Below are positions 32,694 to 42,493 of a DNA stretch of 64,000 bases, in pieces. This DNA comes from VXLM01 sp034421575 (GTDB lineage Bacteria; Chloroflexota; Dehalococcoidia; Lucifugimonadales; VXLM01). The stretch covers positions 19,467-83,466 of the forward strand of contig DAOUKG010000006.1 in assembly GCA_034421575.1 (NCBI GenBank). The letters are read 5' to 3'. Made by a program: the position numbers and the translations under genes. How positions within the stretch are numbered: the stretch's first letter is position 1; every line of letters starts with the position of its first letter. Below the pieces are notes generated by a model. It was not told where the DNA came from and did no database searches. It worked only from the letters and a program-made list of their open reading frames with translations.

Positions 32694-34082
32694 CTAGTTT
32701 TGTTGATTGGGACTTGTACTATTGTCGGTTGTCTCCGGTATGTCTTCGTAGAGCTTTTCTACCTTGAGTACCTCATTGTAAACGCCGACGACACGAATCT
32801 CGTCACCTTTCTTGATGAGAATTCCGGGGTCGGTTGAGGCGGACCACTCTTCATTCGCCACCCAGACCTTGCCGGCCGGACTCAGCTCCGAAACGGCTAC
32901 GCCCCACTGCCCCTCCAGCAACATAGCCTCCTCGGATTGGAATCCGCTGGACGTGCCTCCCTCGTTTCGCGCGATGCGAATGAAGAAGACCCACGTCACG
33001 GTTACGAGGGCTGTCATTGCGGCAATCATGATCGGGCTTACCATGAAGCTGGGCTCCGGCAGGTCGGAGGGGCTGAAGAAGTCCCCGAACAGGAAGACCG
33101 CTCCGAGGACAAGAGCGACAATTCCCCCCGCGCCGAAGGGGCCAAACCCCGGAGCGGTCGTCTCACCGTAGAAGAGACCTATGGACAGGGCAATGAGACC
33201 GACGCCCAGCCAACTGCCCGGCAGATTGAAGAACCCGACGAAGGCCAGACCGAGCAAGATCAATCCCAAGATGCCTGGACCGGCGAGGCCCGGAATGAGC
33301 ATTTCAATCAAGAGGGCGATACCGCCTATGAGGAACAGCGCAAATACCACGTTGGGGTTGACGATGATTCTGAGAGCTCGTTCAAGCAGGGTGCTGTCGA
33401 GTTGACTCACGCTCGCGCCCTCGGCTGTAAGGGTGACCACCTGTCCGTTCCCTGTCGTTGCCGTGCGGCCATCAAGCTGATCGAGCATGGAGTTCATGTC
33501 CGGCGCAATGAGGTCGATGACGCCTTGTTCAAGGGCTTCCTCTGCCGAGTAGGCGGTCGACTTGAGGACGGTGTTTTCAAGGGCTTCGACGTTGCGGTCG
33601 CGCGTTTGTGCGATGCCCCGGATGAAGGCGCTGGTATCTGCGCTGATCTTGCGGGAGAGGGTGGGCGGGATGTCCCCTCCCGTTGATGTGACGGGAGAGG
33701 CGGCCCCGATGGTGGTGCCGGGCGCCATGACGGCGAAGTTGGCAGCTGCCGTGATGAACGTGCCGGCGGACGCGGCGCGTGCGCCGGCGGGGCCGACGAA
33801 AACCACAACAGGGGTGTCGGACGCTAATATCTCTTCGACGATCTCTCGCGTGGACTCCAGCAGGCCGCCGGGGGTGTCCAACTGGATGACCACCAGCGAC
33901 GCCCCTCTGCCGCGCGCCTCGTCGATTCCTCGCGCGATTCGATCCGCTGTCAGGGGTTCGATGTTGCCGTCGATCTCGATGACGAGCACGGAAGGGCCCT
34001 GGGCCGCGACGGATCCGCCGGAGGAGCAAACGAAGACGGTACCGGCGACGATTACGGCTAACGCTGTAATAACATGCCGCAT
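32694..34082 (-). CDS. NfeD-family membrane serine protease (ClpP-like domain plus OB domain)
   Basis: A 462-residue protein with an N-terminal signal sequence (about 1-28, ending VAAQ), a ClpP-class protease domain, four to five membrane helices (about 235-370) and a C-terminal OB-fold NfeD domain (about 395-450, GQWGVAVSELSPAGKVWV). The catalytic Ser105 (RAASAGTF) and Lys145 (LSRKISA) are 40 residues apart, as in the characterised archaeal enzyme 1510-N (Ser97/Lys138). That family cleaves the hydrophobic C-terminus of stomatin-type SPFH proteins, and the partner here is the flotillin gene directly downstream. GAGAGGA precedes the ATG. Confidence 0.9.
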   Translation of the reverse strand: MRHVITALAVIVAGTVFVCSSGGSVAAQGPSVLVIEIDGNIEPLTADRIARGIDEARGRGASLVVIQLDTPGGLLESTREIVEEILASDTPVVVFVGPAGARAASAGTFITAAANFAVMAPGTTIGAASPVTSTGGDIPPTLSRKISADTSAFIRGIAQTRDRNVEALENTVLKSTAYSAEEALEQGVIDLIAPDMNSMLDQLDGRTATTGNGQVVTLTAEGASVSQLDSTLLERALRIIVNPNVVFALFLIGGIALLIEMLIPGLAGPGILGLILLGLAFVGFFNLPGSWLGVGLIALSIGLFYGETTAPGFGPFGAGGIVALVLGAVFLFGDFFSPSDLPEPSFMVSPIMIAAMTALVTVTWVFFIRIARNEGGTSSGFQSEEAMLLEGQWGVAVSELSPAGKVWVANEEWSASTDPGILIKKGDEIRVVGVYNEVLKVEKLYEDIPETTDNSTSPNQQN

Positions 34083-34280
34083 GGTAGTCCTCTCATCGTA
34101 AGAATCCGATTACCCTTCGCATCCTAATTGAGACCATAAGTAGTGTCAAGGCGAACAGGCCGCTGCAGGTATGTGGTCATCGTGGGTCAAGTCTAGGGGC
34201 TTTTGGTAGGTGAACATCACACGATTCTGGGATATTATACGGGAATTCACACACACTAATATAAGCAGGGGCAGAATAAA

Positions 34281-34311
34281 CAGAGGCCCCGGGAACATCC
34301 CGGGGCCTCTG
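34281..34311 (-). terminator. Terminator of the groESL operon
   Basis: A 14-bp perfect stem (CAGAGGCCCCGGGA with its complement) around a 3-base loop, followed on the minus strand by TTTATTCTGC. It lies 31 bp after the groEL stop. Confidence 0.88.
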
Positions 34312-34341
34312 TTGTCAGACTTCAGTTGACCTTGGTTAGGT

Positions 34342-35952
<1,611 letters not shown>

Positions 35953-36026
35953 TTCGTCTATTCCCTCCTGTGGAAAGTTGTCTGTTTAGGGATTTCAGTA
36001 TCGAGGTGTCTTGGTAGCGACGAGAC

Positions 36027-36323
36027 CTACTTCTTCAGAAGAACGTCGTCTTCTCTGAGGACGAGATACTCGATGTCGCCCTCTCGGAACTCGGTCCCGC
36101 CGTACTTGGAGTAGACCACGGTGTCGCCGACCGCGAGTTCCATGGGGACCCGCTTGCCGTCGTCGGTGAGCTTGCCCGGACCGACCGCAACTACCTTGCC
36201 CTCCTGCGGCTTTTCCTTCGCCGTGTCGGGAATGTAGATTCCACCGGCGCTCATCTGCGCGTCCTCTTCCATCGGTTCCACTACGATCCGATTGCCCAAA
36301 GGTTTGAACGTGACGTCTGCCAA
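36027..36323 (-). CDS. groS: Co-chaperonin GroES (Hsp10)
   Basis: A 98-residue lid protein of the chaperonin. It has FKPLGNRIVVEP, the mobile loop around EEDAQMSAGGIYIPDTAKEKPQEG, and KYGGTEFREGDIEYLVLREDDVL. The start is TTG at 36321-36323 behind a very strong AAGGAGGG. Expression is controlled by the promoter and CIRCE-like operator at 36370-36428. Confidence 0.96.
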   Translation of the reverse strand: MADVTFKPLGNRIVVEPMEEDAQMSAGGIYIPDTAKEKPQEGKVVAVGPGKLTDDGKRVPMELAVGDTVVYSKYGGTEFREGDIEYLVLREDDVLLKK

Positions 36324-36369
36324 CGTACGTACCCTCCTTACGTGTTGTATTTTGTGCCTCAGCGCAACT

Positions 36370-36396
36370 TTAGCAGTCTCACTTTGACACTGCTAA
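36370..36396 (-). promoter_or_regulatory. CIRCE-like HrcA operator of groESL
   Basis: A 9-9-9 inverted repeat: on the minus strand TTAGCAGTG, nine bases, GACTGCTAA. The consensus is TTAGCACTC-N9-GAGTGCTAA, so it matches at 7 of 9 and 8 of 9 positions. It lies just downstream of the -10 element, where HrcA binding would block transcription until heat shock. Confidence 0.75.
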
Positions 36397-36398
36397 AT

Positions 36399-36428
36399 AT
36401 TGTAGGGCGGGAGAATTCCGCGCGTCAA
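36399..36428 (-). promoter_or_regulatory. Sigma70-type promoter of groESL
   Basis: On the minus strand TTGACG (36423-36428) and TACAAT (36399-36404) are separated by 18 bp; each hexamer matches the consensus at five of six positions. The CIRCE-like operator begins two bases after the -10. Confidence 0.82.
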
Positions 36429-36537
36429 CATTATCGGCCACGAGGTTTGGCAAGTTTGGAGGGGGACGTTCACCGCAGAGGACTCGAAGAACACGGTCAG
36501 GTTGCGAATTCCCGCTAGCCAAGACCTTCGCATAACC

Positions 36538-36574
36538 CCCTCTCCCGTTCGCGGGAGAGGGCTGGGGTGAGGGT
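36538..36574. repeat. Interspersed palindromic repeat, family A
   Basis: CCCTCTCCC (36538-36546) and GGGAGAGGG (36553-36561) form a hairpin, followed by CTGGGGTGAGGGT, the mirror of the leading block seen at 11290. The surrounding stretch between the groESL promoter and 36696 has no gene; a weak family B fragment (TTCCGCGGGAATGACA) occurs near 36645. Confidence 0.75.
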
Positions 36575-36696
36575 ATAATGCCCTATTCTGCAAGGCCTCT
36601 CGCTTCAGGCTCTCGCCCAACTGACACGTTACGCAAAGATCACCTTCCGCGGGAATGACACAACGAGGATACGAGTGGCGATTCGGTAGTTGTTGG

Positions 36697-38367
36697 CTAT
36701 GAGTCCTGCTTCGACTTGGTTTCGATGATCCACTCGGTGAGCGGGCTTGGAGACGGTTCGATCATGACGTTGACGACGGCGGGCTTGCCTGCGGCGAAGG
36801 CGCGGTTGAGTGCGGGGAGGATCTGGTCGTGGGTCTCAACGAGTTCGCCGTGCGCGCCCATACCCTCGGCTATGGTGTCGAAGCGGGTGGGCAGCATAGT
36901 TGTGGCTACGATCTTGCCGAAGAGCTGGTCCTGCTGGTGGTAGTCGATTCCCCACACACGGTCGTTGCCGACGATGAACACGACGGGCAGATTGTGTCGC
37001 AGGGCGGTGTCGACCTCGAAGCCGTTGAAGCCGAAACCGCCGTCTCCCGTGAACACGACGACACGGGAGTCGGGCAGGGCGACCTGCGCGCCGATGCCGT
37101 AGGGAACACCCCATCCGAGCATTCCGAGCGTACCGTTGGTGATCCAGCGGTGCTGTTTGTGTGCGGGATGATACGAGGCTCCGTAGAAACCGAAGTCGGC
37201 CCCCTCAAAGATCAGGCAAGTGTCATCGTCGATGAACTGCTTCACTGCGGAGTGGAGGTCCATGGCATGAAGCTGGTCACTGTTCGCGGTGCGCGTTTCG
37301 AGGGAGGCGACCTGGCCGGCAGTGGCGCTCTTGAGGGAATCAATCATCGGGTGTTTGGACCACGAAAGCTTCGATGCCACCTCCGCGAGTTGGCGCACCA
37401 CGGCTCTGGGGTCGGCGACGATGCCAAGCTCGACGTCACGCGCCGTGGCAATTTGCTCCCACGCAGGCTCGACCTGGATGATCTTCGTGGACGCGCCGAT
37501 AGTGGGAGGGCCGCCGAAGGAGATAGTGTAGTCAAGCTTTTTGCCCAGCAGAAGGAGGACATCGGCCTCGTGGATGGACTTGGCGGCGTCGTTTACCCTG
37601 CCGTCGGAGTATCCGGCACAGAGGGGATGGTCGTCGGAGATGACGCCACGGGCCGACTGTTCCGTGAAGACGGGGATGCCGGTGGTCTCGGCCAGGAGTT
37701 CTATGTCCTCGCGCTGGACGGTGTACGCGCCGTTAGCGGCTATGATGAGCGGTCGCTCGGCGGCCTGGAGGAGGTCTACGGCGGCGCGAATGTCCGATGG
37801 ACTCGCGTGAGCGGGTTTGTTGGACGACGAATACTGGTGTGCTCGGTCGGCAACGTCTTCCGCGGAGACAGTGGCCTCCTGAACATCGAGTGGAATGGTG
37901 AGATGCACGGGGCCGCGACGACCGTGCAATGCCGTGCGAAAGGCGCGCGAGAAGTACTCAGGGGCGCGGTGCGGGTCTGAGAGCAGCCACGAGCCCTTCG
38001 TTACCGGCGCGGCCATGCCGACCTGGTCGATCTCCTGGGAAGCTCCAAGTCCGAGACGGTCCTGGGTGGCGCTGCCGCTGATGTTCACGACGGGCGTTTC
38101 CATGTGATAGGCGAAGGTCAGGCCGGGTATGGCGTTGGCGTGGCCGGGCGTCGTGAACATGGTGACCCCGGGCGTTCCGGTGATGCGGCCGTATGCGTTG
38201 GCCATATCGACGGCTGCCTGCTCGTGTCTCACGTCGATGAAATTGAAGCCCTCATCGGCCATGTGGTCCATGAGGGGTAGGGTGTGGTCCCCCGCGATGG
38301 TGAAGACGGTCTTGACGCCGGCACGGGAGAGCGAGCGGGTGATGATTTCGAACCCTTTCAACTTCAT
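36697..38367 (-). CDS. Thiamine-diphosphate-dependent enzyme, acetolactate-synthase-like (2)
   Basis: A 556-residue ThDP enzyme with the same three-domain plan as the one at 27355 but not closely similar. The ThDP glutamate is in RHEQAAVDMANAYGRITG, the middle domain in AERPLIIAANGAY, and the ThDP/Mg motif in TGDGGFGFNGFEVDTAL with HNLPVVFIVGND. The frame extends to 38382, but GGAGG eight bases upstream supports the ATG at 38367. No acetolactate synthase small subunit is near, so a catabolic decarboxylase or lyase is more likely. It stands alone, divergent from an MFS gene. Confidence 0.85.
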   Translation of the reverse strand: MKLKGFEIITRSLSRAGVKTVFTIAGDHTLPLMDHMADEGFNFIDVRHEQAAVDMANAYGRITGTPGVTMFTTPGHANAIPGLTFAYHMETPVVNISGSATQDRLGLGASQEIDQVGMAAPVTKGSWLLSDPHRAPEYFSRAFRTALHGRRGPVHLTIPLDVQEATVSAEDVADRAHQYSSSNKPAHASPSDIRAAVDLLQAAERPLIIAANGAYTVQREDIELLAETTGIPVFTEQSARGVISDDHPLCAGYSDGRVNDAAKSIHEADVLLLLGKKLDYTISFGGPPTIGASTKIIQVEPAWEQIATARDVELGIVADPRAVVRQLAEVASKLSWSKHPMIDSLKSATAGQVASLETRTANSDQLHAMDLHSAVKQFIDDDTCLIFEGADFGFYGASYHPAHKQHRWITNGTLGMLGWGVPYGIGAQVALPDSRVVVFTGDGGFGFNGFEVDTALRHNLPVVFIVGNDRVWGIDYHQQDQLFGKIVATTMLPTRFDTIAEGMGAHGELVETHDQILPALNRAFAAGKPAVVNVMIEPSPSPLTEWIIETKSKQDS

Positions 38368-38579
38368 CAGATGTACCTCCAACTTGGGAGAAAGACAGGA
38401 CTTGGAAATCGCAGGAAAATTGCGAAGACATTGAGGGGAAATATAGTTGATTCATGAATTATCGCGCAATACACTTTTATCAAGTCGCGTGAAATACTTG
38501 CTGGCGAGTGTCCGCCCCGAAACGGCACAGGGCAAAGCGGCGCAGACTTGACCCTACATCAGAGGGCAAAGTAAAGGCC

Positions 38580-39995
38580 ATGCAAGAAGCCAGGCGTCCG
38601 TCCCCTGTCGGGGACGTTCCCCCCGTCAGCGATTCCGCAGGCGAGCATCACCTCGGGAAGACACCCTCGGTTTCGCGAGTGCGACTTTTCTCCGGACTAT
38701 CGAGATTCCGTACGCTCGAGTCCTTCCAGCACCGGGACTTCGGATTCCTGTGGGCTTCGATCTTCTCCATGTCCTTCACCGGCTGGATCATCAACATCGT
38801 TACGGGGTGGCTCACCTACCAGCTAACGTCTTCACCTCTCCTGACCGGACTTGCCATCGGCATGGGCGCGCTGCCCCCGGTCGTTATTGCACCGATTGCG
38901 GGCGTGCTTATCGACAGCCTCGATCGCAAGAAGGTCATGATTGCCGCGATGGCATCCTTCGCGCTGTTCATAGCGGCGTTCGGAGTGATCGTGCTTCTCG
39001 ACATACTCCAACCCTGGCACATCTTCGCCGTTAGCTTCCTGATGGGGGTATCGGGTTCCTTCCTTCGGCCTGCGGAGCAGGCAGTCCTGGCAAACACCGT
39101 GCCCAGGAGGCGATTGGTCAACGCATTCGCATTGACGGCCTTTGCGGGAAGCATCACCCGGTTGATCGCTCCGGCAATTACGGGATTCATGATCGCGTTG
39201 ATGGGCCCAGGGGTCTCCATACTGCTTGCATGCGCGTTCGTTCTGGTTGGAATCAAGATGACCTGGCATGTGCGAGTGCCCGAGAGAGAGCGACAGAAAA
39301 TCAGGCCAAAGTCCATGATGACGGATCTGCAGGATGCCGCGAGGTACGTCAAAGGATCACAGGTCGTACTGGCCATGATGGTCTTGACAACCGCGATGTT
39401 GACGTTCGTGAGCACGATAAATATGGGACTTATGCCCGTGTTCGCTTCGGACGTTTTCAACGCGGGTCCACAGGTGCTCGGGCTGATCGTCGCCGCGCTC
39501 GGAGGCGGGATGACGATTGGCACGATAGCCATTGCGACCGTCGGCGATGCCAGGAGAAAGGGAAGGATAGTCATCGTGACCGGATTGGTGACTGCCCTAG
39601 GGGTCATGGCCTTCTCGCACAGCGGCACGCTGCTCTTCGCCTTCCCGGTCGTCTTGCTGTACGGCGCAACGATGGTCATGACGTGGACAGTATCCGGCGC
39701 GCTCATACAGTCGGTAGTGCCGGATGCACTGAGGGGCAGGGTCGCTGCACTGTCAGTAATGACGACCGCCTTCTTCCCGGTCGGCATGTTGTTTGTTGGT
39801 GGGCTGGCCGAACTCTTGGGCGCGTCTATGGCTACTTTGATTTCAGCACTGTGCTTGCTGTCGGTCGGCGGGGCTATCCCATTCGTGTTCCGAAGCGTGT
39901 GGAATTACCGCGCAGGCGGCGTTTTGGACGAGGACGAAGAAGACGATGAGGACGCGATAGAGTCACCCGAGGCGCTGGAACCCCGGACTGCCTAG
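38580..39995 (+). CDS. MFS transporter, EntS/MFS_3-like (1)
   Basis: A 471-residue, 12-helix major facilitator with a hydrophilic N-terminal extension of about 50 residues (PSPVGDVPP...). Helix wording such as FLWASIFSMSFTGWIINIVTGWLTYQLTSSPLLTGLAIGMGALP and the loop PIAGVLIDSLDRKKVM (motif A-like) mark the EntS-like drug/siderophore exporter group. The C-terminus is acidic (DEDEEDDEDAIE). An in-frame GTG at 38508 would add 24 mostly basic residues; neither start has a strong ribosome site. A similar gene follows at 40112. Confidence 0.85.
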   Translation: MQEARRPSPVGDVPPVSDSAGEHHLGKTPSVSRVRLFSGLSRFRTLESFQHRDFGFLWASIFSMSFTGWIINIVTGWLTYQLTSSPLLTGLAIGMGALPPVVIAPIAGVLIDSLDRKKVMIAAMASFALFIAAFGVIVLLDILQPWHIFAVSFLMGVSGSFLRPAEQAVLANTVPRRRLVNAFALTAFAGSITRLIAPAITGFMIALMGPGVSILLACAFVLVGIKMTWHVRVPERERQKIRPKSMMTDLQDAARYVKGSQVVLAMMVLTTAMLTFVSTINMGLMPVFASDVFNAGPQVLGLIVAALGGGMTIGTIAIATVGDARRKGRIVIVTGLVTALGVMAFSHSGTLLFAFPVVLLYGATMVMTWTVSGALIQSVVPDALRGRVAALSVMTTAFFPVGMLFVGGLAELLGASMATLISALCLLSVGGAIPFVFRSVWNYRAGGVLDEDEEDDEDAIESPEALEPRTA

Positions 39996-40111
39996 AAGTG
40001 CCTGGGACGACTCACAGGTTGTGATGCTCAGACACCTTCGACGACGACATCAAGCCTCATCGTAGGCCGGATATCGGCCCGGTATCGAGTACTGGACAGG
40101 CTCCTGCCGGT

Positions 40112-41428
40112 ATGGTGGGTACCCAAGACGGAAAGCAAGCCGTGCAATCCGCTCCCGATAAACCTCAGAGGAAAGCGGTCTCCGCCCCGTCAAAGAGTTT
40201 CCTCCGTTCAATTGGAAGGATTCGCACCCTCCGTTCGCTGCGTGTCCGCGACTTTCGCCTTCTGTGGATAACCGGCTGGTGCAACAACAGCAGCTTGTGG
40301 GTGGAGGGCATCGTACTGGGTTGGCTTATCTTTCAGGTCACCCAGTCGGCTCTGCTCACCGCGCTCTCTGTCGGGATGGGGGCTCTGCCCTACGTCGTTA
40401 TCGGGCCTCTGGGAGGGGTCTACATCGACCGCTGGAACCGCAAGGCGCTATTGAGAGCCTGCATCGCCGCGCATATCGTGTTGACCGCAGCCCTTACGGT
40501 AATCGTGTTCGCCGAAGCGGTGGCCGCGTGGCACATATTCGCCTACATCTTCGTGAACGGCGCGGTCCGCACGTTGCGCATGGTCATCGAGTCGTCGCTG
40601 ATACCGAACATCGTGCCCGGCCGCCTCATGACGAACGGATTTTCACTCTTCCTGATGACAGCGAGTTTCACGCGGTTCATAGTGCCTGCCGTGACCGGAG
40701 TGGCCATCGGCCTTGTCGGTTTCGGGCCGACGATGACGGTCGCGCTGGCGCTGTACATGCTTGCTCTTGTGACCGCACTCCGGATCCAACTGAGGGGCAA
40801 AGCCTCGCAGAAGTCGGTTGTCGGTTCACCGGCGAGTGATCTGGTCGAGGGAATAAGGTATCTCACGCAAGAGAAACGGATTCTCGCCATCTACGTCTTT
40901 CCCGCCATGCTCATGCTGTTCATCGCGCCGGTCAACATGGGACTCATGCCGGTGTATGTCGATGAGGTCTTCGAAGCCGGACCGGACGTGCTGGGGTTCA
41001 TCATCGGAGCGCTGGGAGCGGGCATGACACTCGGAACGCTGATTCTCGCCAGCCTTGGGGAGATACGATACAAGGCGCGGGCAATGGTATTCGCATGTTG
41101 GGGAACGATTGCAGGCGTGCTCCTGTTCTCGCAGATGACGTTCTTGCCTGCCGCCCTGGCGATCGTGCTGACGTACAGCGGGCTGATGATGATGGTGTAC
41201 GTACTCGGAAGCACTGCTGTTCAGGCAATCATGCCCGACCGACTGCGAGGTCGTGTGACGGCCCTGCTGGGCGCGACGTTCGCGGTATTCCCGGTCGGTA
41301 CGCTGATCGTCGGAGGCTTGGCGCAGCGGTTTGGACCGCAGGAGGCGGTGGTGGCTACCACCGTGGCATTCGGGCTGACGCTTCTCGTGTACACGGCTTC
41401 GTATCGCCGCATCTGGACACTGAAATAG
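40112..41428 (+). CDS. MFS transporter, EntS/MFS_3-like (2)
   Basis: A 438-residue, 12-helix MFS protein related to the gene before it (shared GMGALP(P/Y)VVI.P..G..ID...RK and GLMPV(F/Y)...VF.AGP.VLG blocks), so the two are a tandem duplication, 116 bp apart. Motif A-like PLGGVYIDRWNRKALL is present. Substrate unknown; efflux of small molecules is the usual family role. The ATG at 40112 has no clear ribosome site; a GTG at 40142 is an alternative. Confidence 0.85.
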   Translation: MVGTQDGKQAVQSAPDKPQRKAVSAPSKSFLRSIGRIRTLRSLRVRDFRLLWITGWCNNSSLWVEGIVLGWLIFQVTQSALLTALSVGMGALPYVVIGPLGGVYIDRWNRKALLRACIAAHIVLTAALTVIVFAEAVAAWHIFAYIFVNGAVRTLRMVIESSLIPNIVPGRLMTNGFSLFLMTASFTRFIVPAVTGVAIGLVGFGPTMTVALALYMLALVTALRIQLRGKASQKSVVGSPASDLVEGIRYLTQEKRILAIYVFPAMLMLFIAPVNMGLMPVYVDEVFEAGPDVLGFIIGALGAGMTLGTLILASLGEIRYKARAMVFACWGTIAGVLLFSQMTFLPAALAIVLTYSGLMMMVYVLGSTAVQAIMPDRLRGRVTALLGATFAVFPVGTLIVGGLAQRFGPQEAVVATTVAFGLTLLVYTASYRRIWTLK

Positions 41429-41499
41429 CGAACGGGATCCTGTATCTGTTCGTGACTCGCATCCCAAGGATGCAGTATTATCGTGCCGGGAGGCGTCAC

Positions 41500-42474
41500 A
41501 TGACATTCAAGCTCGTCATCCTTGAACCACAGGACCCGGGTGCGCGGACGCCCGCCGCGAGGACCTGGCCGGACAAGATTCGTGAGGTCGTGCCGGGTGT
41601 GGAAGTGCGGTACTGCACCTCAGCAGAGCAGGCTAAGGAAGCTATCGTGGACGCGGACGCGGCTTTCGGCGACATCGTACCGAAGCTCTTCGAGCGTGCT
41701 GAAAAGCTCCAGTGGATTCAGTCACCGCAGGCAGGCCCGAAGGCCGGGTACTACCACGAGGGACTCGTGCAGAGCGACGTCGTGGTCACCAATATGCGCG
41801 GGATATTCAACGATCACATCAGCGCCCATATCATGTCGTACGTGCTTACGTTTGCACGTGGACTGCACGTCTACCGTGACAGGCAGCGCAACGGGGAGTG
41901 GACCAAGGGATATGACACCGTCTACCTGCCCGAGGCTACTGCGGTCATCGTTGGAGTTGGAGGCATAGGTGGCGAGACGGCGCGACTATGCGCGGAGTTC
42001 GGGATGACGGTCATCGGCGTCGATGCAAGGGTGACTGACCCTCCGTCGGGTGTCGACGAACTGTACACGCCGGATGAACTAGGCGAAGTGATTCCCCGGG
42101 CCGACTTCCTGATTGTCACGGTCCCTGAGACCCCGAGCACGCAGGGGCTGTTCAATCGCGAGACGCTATCGGCCATGAAGCGCACGGCGTTCTTCATCAA
42201 CATCGGGCGCGGTGCGACGACCAATCTGAGCGACCTGGCGGAAATGGTCGCAGCGGGAGAGATCGCGGGGGCGGCGCTCGACGTGTATGAGATCGAACCG
42301 CTGCCGTCGCCGCATCTGCTCTGGGGTCTGCCGAACGTCATAATGACACCCCACGTCGCCGCGGACGGTCCCTATATCGACGACCGACGCACGGAGGTAT
42401 TCGTGGACAACTGCGTTCGTTTCAGCGAAGGACGACCGCTACGAAACGTTGTCGACAAAGCGCAGTGGTTCTGA
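41500..42474 (+). CDS. D-isomer-specific 2-hydroxyacid dehydrogenase
   Basis: A 324-residue NAD(P)-dependent dehydrogenase. The cofactor site is VIVGVGGIGGETARLC, and the catalytic Arg, Glu and His are in INIGRG, YEIEPLP and TPHVAAD. It should interconvert a 2-keto acid and its D-hydroxy acid (glyoxylate/hydroxypyruvate-reductase-like). The frame is open from 41095 but overlaps the MFS gene; GGGAGG at 41488-41493 and TATTAT at 41476-41481 support the ATG at 41500 and a promoter of its own. Confidence 0.88.
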   Translation: MTFKLVILEPQDPGARTPAARTWPDKIREVVPGVEVRYCTSAEQAKEAIVDADAAFGDIVPKLFERAEKLQWIQSPQAGPKAGYYHEGLVQSDVVVTNMRGIFNDHISAHIMSYVLTFARGLHVYRDRQRNGEWTKGYDTVYLPEATAVIVGVGGIGGETARLCAEFGMTVIGVDARVTDPPSGVDELYTPDELGEVIPRADFLIVTVPETPSTQGLFNRETLSAMKRTAFFINIGRGATTNLSDLAEMVAAGEIAGAALDVYEIEPLPSPHLLWGLPNVIMTPHVAADGPYIDDRRTEVFVDNCVRFSEGRPLRNVVDKAQWF

Positions 42475-42493
42475 GGCAATTGCCTACCACAGC

